Origin: Stomoxys calcitrans
Lineage: Eukaryota > Arthropoda > Insecta > Diptera > Muscidae
Reading direction: 5' to 3'
Assembly (NCBI RefSeq): GCF_963082655.1
Contig: NC_081553.1
Span: forward strand, 205,979,897 to 206,043,896
Length of the DNA stretch: 64,000 nucleotides
Shown here in pieces: positions 35,541-46,734 of this stretch. The position numbers and the translations under genes were made by a program. A model generated the notes under the pieces. That model was given only the letters and a program-made list of their open reading frames with translations, was not told where the DNA came from and did not search any database. The stretch's first letter is position 1. The number at the start of each line of letters is the position of its first letter.

Positions 35541-36522
35541 TTGTGACCCAGTTATTGGCCAAGCGTACAAGCCCGACAAAAGTGGGCTACTGTCTGGCCA
35601 TAATCGTCTGGTTCTAGGAGACTTTAATGCTCATCACGTTTCATGGTATTTCACCTAAGCAACGACCAGTGGGGCATAGCTTTGGCAGAGGTGATTGAAA
35701 GCTCGACGTTTTGCACGGTGAATAAAGATGCCCCCACTAGGATTACGAGGAGAAGCTGCAGCTCGCCAGACATTTCCATTGCATCCCCTGATCTACTGAG
35801 TGACGTATTCTGGCAAGCCGTCATTTTTTTGGGATCAGACCACCTCCCCATAATTCTCAACATCAACCGACCACCCGACTTCATAACCTCTGAGCGCCGG
35901 ACGTTTATCAATCAAAAGAGGGAAGACATCATTAATGCAGCTGCTGCTCGCTTTATACCAGCCGGTCGAATACCCCAAGTGCGACCTAATTTCCCGGTGC
36001 AGGCAGAGGTACTCACAGACAGGCCTGATGGGATTCGTTGCACGGACCCCCCTAAACCCAGAATCAGCGAGCTGAATGTGGAAAATAACAGGATAGTCAA
36101 CGAAAGCGGAATTAGTTGCTTTAACACTTGGAGCAATGTACTCGCAACTTAGGTACCGGTTCAGGCAAGCTGTTGTCTAGTGGTAAGCCTCTCTCGAAGC
36201 CCGGTAGGCAGAATGACAAGTCCTCCGTCCGTGACGTAACTGTGACTGATCCAAAGAGTTGCGCCAGGTTGTTCAACCTTCAATATATTGTGTTCAATAT
36301 ATTGTCCCGAAAGTGACAGGGCTAGGAGTGGTCTCCGAGCCGATGGATAGCCATCACAATTTACCGTTGGAGAAGTTACGAATGTCATCCGTGGAGGCAA
36401 ATAATATATGGAGTTGGTCTCCGAGGGAATCTGTAGACTGATGCTGCAGAATATGAATCTACCTTGAGTTGAGTAGCTTCCAACTGTCCTCAACCTGTCT
36501 TTGAACACTCTTATAGTTCCCG

Positions 36523-36852
36523 TAGCCACCGTAGCACAGAGGTTAGCATGGTCGACTATGACGCTGAACGCCTGGGTTCGAATCCTGGCGAGAACATCAT
36601 GAAATTTTTCAGCGGTGGTTATCCCCTCCTAATGCTAGCGACATTTGGGAGGTACTGTACCATTTGGTATGGCAGCCTTATAAAAACTTCTCCACAAAGA
36701 GGTGTCGCACTGCGGCACGCCGTTCGGACTCGGCTATAAAACGGAGGTCCCTTATCGTTGAGTTAAAAACTTGATTCGGACAGCACTCATTGATGAGTGA
36801 GAAGTTTGCCCCTATTCCTTAATGGAAAATTCATGGGCAAATTTGCATTTGC
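36523..36852 (+). mobile_element. tRNA-derived SINE, copy 4, full length
   Basis: This 330-bp copy is the most complete. The A box TAGCACAGAGG is at 36532-36542 and the B box GGTTCGAATCC at 36575-36585. The body has CGGTGGTTATCCCCTCC, CTTCTCCACAAAGAGGTG, GGCACGCCGTTCGGACTC and a CAAATTTGCATTTGC end. The 10-bp duplication ATAGTTCCCG lies at 36513-36522 and 36853-36862. It interrupts the reverse transcriptase of the surrounding LINE. Confidence 0.93.
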
Positions 36853-37649
36853 ATAGTTCCCGATGCCAGGAAGATAGTGAGTGGATCCCTAGTTTGGGGG
36901 ACTCATACAGACCGATCTCCCTTCTCTCACCAGTAGCCAAGACGCTGGAGGCATTACTCCTCCCGAGCCTCGTAGGAGAATTTCCATTCTTCGGGCATCA
37001 GCATGAATTTTGAAAACTGCATAGCACAATAACTGCTTTGCATGCCATGACCGCACACATTTTCCGTGGCTTCAATCAGCCTAGGCCATGTGATAGGACG
37101 GTCCTCGTGGCATTGGACCTGTCGAAGGCATTCGACACGGTCAGCCATGCCAAACTATTTGAGGACATCGCCAACACGTCCCTTCAGCCAGGCCTGAAAC
37201 GCTGGGTCGCGAATTATCTGTGTGGGCGCCAGTCATTTGTGGAATTTAGGGATAAGAAGTCGAAGCACCGTAGAGTGAAACAGGGAGTTCCCCAAGGTGG
37301 AATGATATTTCCGGCTCTCCTCTACCTATTCTCCATTCCACCCCCTACAGACGGCATAGAGATCGTATCATATGCGGACGATTGTACAATAATGGCATCA
37401 GGCCCCCGACCCATTGAAGGCATGTGAACATCTACCTCAGCGTTCCTGCTACATATTTCACTGCAAGGAATCTGAAGATATTTGCCACCAAGTCTTCAGC
37501 CACAATGTTCACTACATATACGCTTGAGGTGAATAATGAGCTTAAAGTGATGGTCGATGGAGAAATGATTTCGACCGTCGTGTCTTAGAATACTTGGCAT
37601 CACATTGCCACAGCAATTTACGATAAGGTCAATAGTAGAAAAAAAACGT

Positions 37650-37820
37650 CCTCAAGTCACCACTAGGGGTGCTGTCAAAGAAACCTTGTTGAACGCGTAC
37701 AAAGCAATTGGCCGATCTGCAGTAGACAAAAACGTCCTCAAGTCACTTGCTGGCAGCACTAGGGGTGCTGACTGAGAAACCTTGTTGACCACGTACAAAG
37801 CAATTGGCCGGTCTGTGGTA
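37650..37820 (+). repeat. 82-bp tandem duplication inside the LINE
   Basis: CGTCCTCAAGTCAC, CACTAGGGGTGCTG, GAAACCTTGTTGA and CGTACAAAGCAATTGGCCG occur twice in direct order, starting near 37650 and 37732, with small differences. Confidence 0.8.
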
Positions 37821-38496
37821 AGTTAAGCAGCACCAGTGTGGTCTTGTCAGCTTTGTGACACACTGTGAAATAATATTCAGGTGTGTCAGAATACCGCCCT
37901 TCGAACTGTGATGGGCTGTCTCCTCAGTTCTCATGTGGACCACCTCCATCGGGAGAAAATAATTCTACCCGTGCGAAGACACAACTACATGCCATATAGC
38001 AATACCTTTGGGCTGTTATCGTAGAGACCATTCAAATCATCATCTTTTGGATAGGTATCCCCCCCCCAAAAGCCTTTAGGTAAATCTACATGATCCAGCG
38101 CTACAAGAGAGAACATTCGTGCAGACACGGTAGCGGATGCGGTAAATAGCAACCGGGTGAATGTAGAACGACCGCCTTGAACTCCTTGACTTGAAAAAAT
38201 TAACCTCCCCCGGCAAGCCAGAGTAGTTCTGGCTCTATTACAATCCAGCAGATGCAGCCGGATGAACTCCTACAGAGCATGGATTGATGCAGGATATATT
38301 TCCCGATTGTAACCAAAGACACATCACCTGTTTAACTGCCCAGTCAAACCTATTGTACTATACTCATACCCAGATCCCTCTGGACGAACCCTATCTTAGT
38401 CGCAGAGTTCCTGAATCTGAATACTCAACAGAATTAAACAGACAAAAAATAAAACACAACAAACTGCTACAACAACAACAACTACAGATTATATTA

Positions 38497-39720
38497 CAAA
38501 TTTGTCAATGAACATTGCAATAGGGAACAGAGCCAAACTTCTCACATATGAATGTACGATACGAGTTTAAGCTCAATGATAAGGGTCCTCCTTTTTATGG
38601 CCGAGTCCGAAGGGCATTCTGCAGTCCACTACCTCTTTGGAGAGAAGTTTTTATATGGCTGCCATACCATTTGAATACCCTCCATCACAGGATGGAGGTA
38701 TACTAATTTCGTCACTCCGTTTGTCACATATTGAAATATATATCTGTTACCCATCAATTTTTGATTGTCTTTACATTCTTAGTCGATTTAGCCATGTCCG
38801 TCAGTCCGTTCGTCTGTCTGTCGAAAGCACGCTAACTTTAGAAGGAGTAGAGCTTGAAATTTTGCAAAAATACTTCCTTTAGGTGCAGTTGGGTTAGGAT
38901 TGTAAATGGACGAAATTGGTCCATGTTTTGGTATAGCTCCCATATAAACTGATTTCGGATCTTGACCTCTTGGGCCGCTAGAGGGCGCAATTATTATCCG
39001 ATGTGGCAGAAATTATGCATGAATGGTTTTGGTTTGACCATCAACAACATTGTTAAGTATGGTCGAAATCGGTTCATAACCAGATATAGCTCCCATATAA
39101 ACCGATTTCGGATCTTCAATTCTTGGGCCGCTAGAGGGCGCAATTATTATCCGATGTGGCTGAAATTTTGCATGAAATTTTAAGCCTCTAGAATGGAGCA
39201 ATTCTTATCCGATTTGACTGAAATAATGCGCAACGACTTCTTGTATGACTTTAAACATATGTGTTAAGTATAGCCTGAATCGGTCCATAACCTTATATAG
39301 CTCTCATATAAACAGTTCTCCTTATTGTATTAATCGAGCCACTATAGGGTTCAATTCATATCCAATTTGACTGCAATTTTGCACTTTGTTCTCCAACAGC
39401 CAAATCAAATATGGCCCCACACGGTTCGTAGCATGATATAGCTAAAATAGCATAGCAATTTTTATCCATTATGCTTTGTTAGTCTATAAAGAGATATAGG
39501 CCAAAAGATATGACCAATGCTATCCAAGGTGGATGGTATATAAGATTCGGCCCAACCAAACTTAGCACGCTTTAACTTGGTTCAAATGACATTCTTTCTC
39601 ACAAATATCGCCAGCATTAGGAGGGGATAACCACCGCTGAAAATTTGTTCTGATGTTGTCGCCGAACGGAGGCGTTTATCATCTTTAGCCGATGTACTAA
39701 CCTCTGCACTACGGTATCCT
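38497..39720 (-). mobile_element. tRNA-derived SINE, copy 3, split by HINE-B
   Basis: Reversed copy. The 3' half is 38497-38673 (AAACTTCTCAC, AAGGGTCCTCCTTTTTATGG, AGAAGTTTTTATATGGCTGC). The 5' half is 39580-39720 (CGCCAGCATTAGGAGGGG, TAACCACCGCTGAAAATTT, CTAACCTCTGCACTACGG). The B-box region is partly deleted. The two halves are collinear with the copy at 36523. I could not find a clear target duplication. Confidence 0.78.
38674..39579 (+). mobile_element. HINE-B, full length
   Basis: The head is AATACCCTCCATCACAGGAT, GGAGGTATACTAATTTCG and GATTTAGCCATGTCCGTC. Four or five diverged body units follow (GCTCCCATATAAACCGATTT, GGGCCGCTAGAGGGCGC). The tail is GGTGGATGGTATATAAGATT, a decayed hairpin CGGCCCAACC and GCACGCTTTAACTTG. 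It is inserted in the SINE. Confidence 0.82.
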
Positions 39721-40109
39721 AGCTCCTATATGCATCTCTTCTGACACATTTCTGCATCCTTAAGAAGATTTTTCACTGCATATATTTGTTCATTTGCTCA
39801 TTATTCGCATTGATGTTTGTTGCCTCACATGCAGAAATACTTAGTTTGCTATTAAATATGTTCTTGAAAGAGTTTATCTAACAGAAATGTCGAGCAAAGC
39901 GTTTCTTGGATTTCATCATCAGTCATATCTATGTACATCAAATTGAACTAAGAAATATTTAAGGAAAGTACACATCCAGACAAAACTAGGGCCAGACCCA
40001 CATAGATTTGTGCAGTACAGGCAAATATTTGCATGGGATTGAAAAAGTAAAAGCATGACATACGATGCAAATACAAATTCATGAGCCCCAAAAAGCTGCA
40101 TAAACAAAT
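39721..40109. other. low-copy stretch, no gene recognised
   Basis: No protein-like frame, RNA gene or transposon end was found. Confidence 0.4.
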
Positions 40110-40283
40110 AACAAGTAAAAACGTATTAAGTTCGACAGGACCGAATCTTGGAAATCCACTGCCATGGATTATCCAAAAAATGTACTTAAATTAACTTAGT
40201 TTTGAAGAATACGTGAAACTTATATAGCAAATTTCCGCCAAATCAGGCAAAAATTCAAATTTCTGAGGGCCATGGGTAATTGA
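40110..40283 (-). mobile_element. HINE tail fragment next to the satellite
   Basis: The reversed tail reads ACAAGTAAAAACGTATTAAG, with an imperfect hairpin GTTCGACAGGACCGAATC and AAATCCACTGCCATGGAT, and a diverged body without the usual unit landmarks. It may belong to a fourth HINE family. Confidence 0.5.
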
Positions 40284-40388
40284 AAATTTTGCCCAGAACA
40301 TTCCACAAACTTCTCATGTATAAATGAGAGCAGTCCGATTCAAGTTTAAGCTCAACGATAGCCGAGTCCGAATGGCGTGCCGCAGTGC
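40284..40388 (-). mobile_element. tRNA-derived SINE, copy 5, fragment cut by the satellite
   Basis: The 3' part of the SINE lies in reverse (ACTTCTCATGTATAAATGAG, AAGTTTAAGCTCAACGATAG, CCGAGTCCGAATGGCG). It breaks off at GCCGCAGTGC, exactly where the first 125-bp monomer starts. Confidence 0.75.
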
Positions 40389-43300
40389 AAGTGAAAAGTT
40401 CATATCCTGGCCGATTTTCATCAAAATTTCAAATTTTTCGAAGTGATCACGAATTAACCTTAGTTTTGCTCTACGAGGCTTAGTTAAGGATATATGCCCA
40501 TTTTAAGTTTAGCAAGTGAAAAATTCATATTCTGGCCGAATTTCATCAAAATTTCAAATTTTTCGAAGTGATCACCAATTAACGTTGGTTTTGCTCTACG
40601 AGGCTTAGTTAAGGTGATATGGCCATTTTAAGTTTTGCAAGTGAAAAATTCATATTCTAGCCGATTTTCATCAAAATTTCAACATTTTCGAAGTGATCAC
40701 GAATTAACCTTAGTTTTGCTCTACGAGGCTTAGTTAAGGAGATATGGCCATTTTAAGTTTTGCAAGTGAAAAATTCATAATCTGGCCGATTTTCATCGAA
40801 ATTTCAAATTTTTCGAAGTGATCACGAATTAACCTTAGTTTTGCTCTACAAGGCTTAGTTAAGGAGATATGACCATTTTAAGTTTTGCAAGTGAAAAATT
40901 CATATTTAGGCCGATTTTCATCAAAATTTCAAATTTTTCGAAGTGATCACGAATTAACCTTAGTTTTGCTCTACGAGGCTTAGTTAAGGAGATATGGCCA
41001 TTTTAAGTTTTGCAAGTGAAAAATTCATAATCTGGCCGATTTTCATCAAAATTTCAAATTTTTCGAAGTGATCACGAATTAACGTTAGTTTTGCTCTACG
41101 AGGCTTAGTTAAGGAGATATGGCCATTTTAAGTCTTGCAAGTGAAAAATTCATATTGTGGCCGATTTTCATCAAAATTTCAAATTTTTCGAAGTGATCAC
41201 GAATTAACCTTAGTTTTGCTCTACGAGGCTTAGTTAAGGAGATATGGCCATTTTAAGTTTTGCAAGTGAAAAATTCATAATCTGGCCGATTTTCATCAAA
41301 ATTTCAAATTTTCGAAATGATCACAAATTAACGTTAGTTTTGCTCTACGAGTCTTAGTTAAGGAGATATGGCCATTTTAAGTTTTGCAAGTGAAAAATTC
41401 ATATTTAGGCCGTTTTTCATCAAAATTTCAAATTTTTCGAAGTGATCTCGAATTAACCTTAGTTTTGCTCTACGAGGCTTAGTTAAGGAGATATGACCAT
41501 TTTAAGTTTTGCAAGTGAAAAATTCATATTCTGGCGAATTTTAATCAAAATTTCAAATTTTTCGAAGTGATCACGAATTAACCTTCGTTTTGCTTTACGA
41601 GGCTTAGTTAAGGAGATATGGCCATTTTAAGTTTTGCAAGTGAAAAATTCATAATCTGGCCGATTTTCATCAAAATTTCAAATTTTTCAAAGTGATCACG
41701 AATTAACGTTAGTTTTGCTTTACGAGGCTTAGTTAAGGAGATATGGCCATTTTAAGTTTTGCAAGTGAAAAATTCATAATCTGCCCGATTTTCATCAAAA
41801 TTTCAAATTTTTCGAAGTGATCACGAATTAACCTTCGTTTTGCTCTACAAGGCTTAGTTAAGGAGATATGGCCATTTTAAGTTTTGCAAGTGAAAAAAAT
41901 CATATTTAGGCCGATTTTCATCAAAATTTCAAATTTTTCGAAGTGATCACGAATTAACGTTAGTTTTGCTCTACGAGGCTTAGTTAAGGAGATATGGCCA
42001 TTTTCGTTTTGCTCTACAAGGCTTAGTTAAGGAGATATGGCCATTTTAAGTTTTGCAAGTGAAAAAAATCATATTTAGGCCGATTTTCATCAAAATTTCA
42101 AATTTTTCGAAGTGATCACGAATTAACCTTAGTTTTGCTCTACGAGGCTTAGTTAAGGAGATATGGCCATTTTTAGTTTTGCAAGTGAAAAATTCATAAT
42201 CTGGCCGATTTTCATCAAAATTTTAAAATTTTTCGAAATGATCACGAATTAACCTTAGTTTTGCTCTACGAGGCTTAGTTAAGGAGATATGGCCATTTTA
42301 AATTTTGCAAGTGAAAAATTCATAATCTGGCCGATTTTCATCAAAATTTCAAATTTTTCAAAGTGATCACGAATTAACCTTCGTTTTGCTCTACGAGGCT
42401 TAGTTAAGGAGATATGGCCATTTTAAGTTTTGCAAGTGAAAAATTCATATTGTGGCCGATTTTCATCAAAATTTCAAATTTCAAATTTCGAAGTGATCAC
42501 GAATTAACCTTCGTTTTGCTCTACGAGGCTTAGTTAAGGACCATTGGACCATATGACCATTTTAAGTTTTGCAAGTGAAAAATTCATATTTAGGCCGATT
42601 TTCATCAAAATTTCAAATTTTTCGAAGTGATCACGAATTAACGTTAGTTTTGCTCTACGAGGCTTAGTTAAGGAGATATGGCCATTTTAAGTTTTGCAAG
42701 TGAAAAATTCATAATCTGGCCGATTTTCATCGAAATTTCAAATTTTTCGAAGTGATCACGAATTAACCTTAGTTTTGCTCTACGAGGATTAGTTAAGGAG
42801 ATATGACCATTTTAAGTTTTGCAAGTGAAAAATTCATAATCTGGCCGATTTTCATCAAAATTTCAAATTTTTCAAAGTGATCACGAATTAACCTTAGTTT
42901 TGCTCTACGAGGCTTAGTTAAGGAGATATGGCCATTTTAAGTTTAGCAAGTGAAAAATTCATATTTAGGCCGATTTTCATCAAAATTTCAAATTTTTTGA
43001 TATGATCACGAATTAACCTTAGTTTTGCTCTAAGAGGCTTAGTTAAGGAGATATGGCCATTTTAAGTTTTGCAAGTGAAAAATTCATATTTAGGCCGATT
43101 TTCATCAAAATTTCAAATTTTTCGAAGTGATCACGAAATAACCTTAGTTTTGCTCTACGAGGCTTAGTTAAGGAGATATGGCCATTTTAAGTTTTGCAAG
43201 TGAAAAATTCATAATCTGGCCGATTTTCATCAAAATTTCAATTTTTTCGATATGATCACGAATTAACCTTAGTTTTGCTCTACGAGGCTTAGTTAAGGAG

Positions 43301-46175
43301 ATATGGCCATTTTAAGTTTTGCAAGTGAAAATTTCATATTTAGGCCGATTTTCATCAAAATTTCAAATTTTTTGATATGATCACGAATTAACCTTAGTTT
43401 TGCTCTACGAGGCTTAGTTAAGGAGATATGGCCATTTTAAGTTTTGCAAGTGAAAAATTCATAACCTGGCCGATTTTCATCGAAATTTCAAATTTTTCGA
43501 AGTGATCACGAATTAACCTTAGTTTTGCTCTACGAGGCTTAGTTAAGGAGATATGACCATTTTAAGTTTTGCAAGTGAAAAATTCATAATCTGGCCGATT
43601 TTCATCAAAATTTCAAATTTTTCGAAGTGATCACGAATTAACCTTAGTTTTGCTCTACGAGGCTCAGTTAAGGAGATATGGCCATTTTAAGTTTTGCAAG
43701 TGAAAAATTCATATTTAGGCCGATTTTCATCAAAATTTCAAATTTTTCGAAGTGATCACGAATTAACCTTAGTTTTGCTCTACGAGGCTTAGTTAAGGAG
43801 ATATGGCCATTTTAAGTTTTGCAAGTGAAAAATTCATATTTAGGCCGATTTTCATCAAAATTTCAAATTTTTCGAAGTGATCACGAATTAACCTTCGTTT
43901 TGCTCTACGAGGCTTAGTTAAGGAGATATGGCCATTTTAAGTTTTGCAAGTGAAAAATTCATAATCTGGCCGATTTTTATCAAAATTTCAAATTTTTCGA
44001 AGTGATCACTAATTAACGTTAGATTTGCTCTACGAGGCTTAGTTAAGGAGATATAGCCATTTTAAGTTTTGCAAGTGAAAGATTCATATTTAGGCCGATT
44101 TTCATCAAAATTTCAAAATTTTCGAAGTGATCACGAATTAACCTTAGTTTTGCTCTACGAGGCTTAGTTAAGGAGATATGGCCATTTTAAGTTTTGCAAG
44201 TGAAAAATTCATAATCTGGCCGATTTTCATCAAAATTTCAAATTTTTCGAAGTGATCACGAATTAACGTTAGTTTTGCTCTACGAGGCTTAGTTAAGGAG
44301 ATATGGCCATTTTAAATTTTGCAAGTGAAAAATTCATAATCTGGCCGATTTTCATCAAAATTTCAAATTTTTCGAAGTGATCACGAATTAACCTTAGTTT
44401 TGCTCTACGAGGCTTAGTTAAGGAGATATGGCCATTTTAAGTTTTGCAAGTGAAAAATTCATATTGTGGCCGATTTTCATCAAAATTTCAAATGTTTCGA
44501 AGTGATCACGAATTAACCTTAGTTTTGCTCTACGAGGCTTAGTTAAGGAGATATGGTCATTTTAAGTTCTGCAAGTGAAAAATTCATATTTAGGCCGATT
44601 TTTATCAACATTTCAAATTTTTCGAAGTGATCACGAATTAACCTTCGTTTTGCTCTACGAGGCTTAGTTAAGGAGATATGACCATTTTAAGTTTTGCAAG
44701 TGAAAAATTCATATTTAGGCCGATTTTCATCAAAATTTCAAATTTTTCGAAGTGATCACGAATTAACGTTAGTTTTGCTCTACGAGGCTTAGTTAAGGAG
44801 ATATGGCCATTTTAAGTTTTGCAAGTGAAAAATTCATAATCTGGCCGATTTTCATCGAAATTTCAAATTTTTCGAAGTTATCACGAATTAACCTTAGTTT
44901 TGCTCTACGAGGATTAGTTAAGGAGATATGACCATTTTAAGTTTTGCAAGTGAAAAATTCATAATCTGGCCGATTTTCATCAAAATTTCAAATTTTTCAA
45001 AGTGATCACGAATTAACCTTAGTTTTGCTCTACGAGGCTTAGTTAAAGAGATATGGCCATTTTAAGTTTTGCAAGTGAAAAATTCATATTTAGGCCGATT
45101 TTCATCAAAATTTCAAATTTTTTGATATGATCACGAATTAACCTTAGTTTTGCTCTAAGAGGCTTAGTTAAGGAGATATGGCCATTTTAAGTTTTGCAAG
45201 TGAAAAATTCATATTTAGGCCGATTTTCATCAAAATTTCAAATTTTTCGAAGTGATCACGAATTAACCTTAGTTTTGCTCTACGAGGCTTAGTTAAGGAG
45301 ATATGGCCATTTTAAGTTTTGCAAGTGAAAAATTCATAATCTGGCCGATTTTCATCAAAATTTCAAATTTTTCAAAGTGATCACGAATTAACGTTAGATT
45401 TACTCTACGAGGCTTAGTTAAGGAGATATGGCCATTTTAAGTCTTGCAAGTGAAAAATTCATATTGTGGCCGATTTTCATCAAAATTTCAAATTTTTCGA
45501 AGTGATCACGAATTAACCTTCGTTTTGCTCTACGAGGCTTAGTTAAGGAGATATGGCCATTTTAAGTTTTGCAAGTGAAAAATTCATAATCTGGCCGATT
45601 TTCATCGAAATTTCAAATTTTTCGAAGTGATCACGAATTAACCTTAGTTTTGCTCTACGAGGCTTAGTTAAGGAGATATGGCCATTTTAAGTTTTGCAAG
45701 TGAAAAATTCATAACCTGGCCGATTTTCATCGAAATTTCAAATTTTTCGAAGTGATCACGAATTAACCTTAGTTTTGCTCTACGAGGCTTAGTTAAGGAG
45801 ATATGACCATTTTAAGTTTTGCAAGTGAAAAATTCATAATCTGGCCGATTTTCATCAAAATTTCAAATTTTTCGAAGTGATCACGAATTAACCTTAGTTT
45901 TGCTCTACGAGGCTCAGTTAAGGAGATATGGCCATTTTAAGTTTTGCAAGTGAAAAATTCATATTTAGGCCGATTTTCATCAAAATTTCAAATTTTTTGA
46001 TATGATCACGAATTAACCTTCGTTTTGCTCTACGAGGCTTAGTTAAGGAGATATGGCCATTTTAAGTTTTGCAAGTGAAAAATTCATATTTAGGCCGATT
46101 TTCATCAAAATTTCAAATTTTTCGAAGTGATCACGAATTAACCTTAGTTTTGCTCTACGAGGCTTAGTTAAGGAG

Positions 46176-46375
46176 NNNNNNNNNNNNNNNNNNNNNNNNN
46201 NNNNNNNNNNNNNNNNNNNNNNNNNNNNNNNNNNNNNNNNNNNNNNNNNNNNNNNNNNNNNNNNNNNNNNNNNNNNNNNNNNNNNNNNNNNNNNNNNNNN
46301 NNNNNNNNNNNNNNNNNNNNNNNNNNNNNNNNNNNNNNNNNNNNNNNNNNNNNNNNNNNNNNNNNNNNNNNNNNN
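46176..46375. other. assembly gap of 200 N inside the satellite
   Basis: Exactly 200 unknown bases. Flanks are monomers on both sides. To stay in register the missing length should be about 66 bp plus a multiple of 125, for example 191; 200 does not fit unless the missing monomers carry indels. Confidence 0.98.
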
Positions 46376-46734
46376 ATTTTTCGATATGATCACGAATTAA
46401 CCTTAGTTTTGCTCTACGAGGCTTAGTTAAGGAGATATGGCCATTTTAAGTTTTGCAAGTGAAAAATTCATATTTAGGCCGATTTTCATCAAAATTTCAA
46501 ATTTTTCGAAGTGATCACGAATTAACGTTAGATTTGCTCTACGAGGCTTAGTTAAGGAGATATGGCCATTTTAAGTCTTGCAAGTGAAAAATTCATATTG
46601 TGGCCGATTTTCATCAAAATTTCAAATTTTTCGAAGTGATCACGAATTAACCTTCGTTTTGCTCTACGAGGCTTAGTTAAGGAGATATGGCCATTTTAAG
46701 TTTTGCAAGTGAAAAATTCATAATCTGGCCGATT

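Larger units (their letters stand above)
35541..38490 (+). pseudogene. Jockey-like non-LTR retrotransposon ORF2, split by a SINE
   Basis: The 5' part is truncated. The endonuclease begins at about 35556 and includes RLVLGDFNAHHVSW, then in another frame SSTFCTVNKDAPTR, CSSPDISIASP and GSDHLPIIL (SDH motif near 35837). A linker follows (SGKLLSSGKPLSKPG, about 36158-36202). Reverse transcriptase motifs come after the SINE: DSYRPISLLSPVAKTLEALL (about 36900-36960), then 37038-37427 with ALDLSKAFDTV, VKQGVPQGG and the catalytic SYADDCTI. Decayed sequence continues past the polymerase, with a cysteine-type end (TCLTAQSNLL) and a CAA-rich tail near 38459-38490. No RNase H was seen, which fits the Jockey clade. 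Multiple frameshifts and stops make it inactive. An 82-bp internal duplication lies at 37650-37820. Confidence 0.85.

Noticed and set aside
40110..40388. Direct origin of the 125-bp satellite from the adjacent HINE
   Set aside because: The HINE fragment shares only short AT-rich phrases with the monomer and a SINE fragment lies between them, so descent cannot be supported here.
46043..46393. Open frame across the satellite gap
   Set aside because: It is open only because the 200 N are read as unknown residues; flanking monomers contain stops in all frames.
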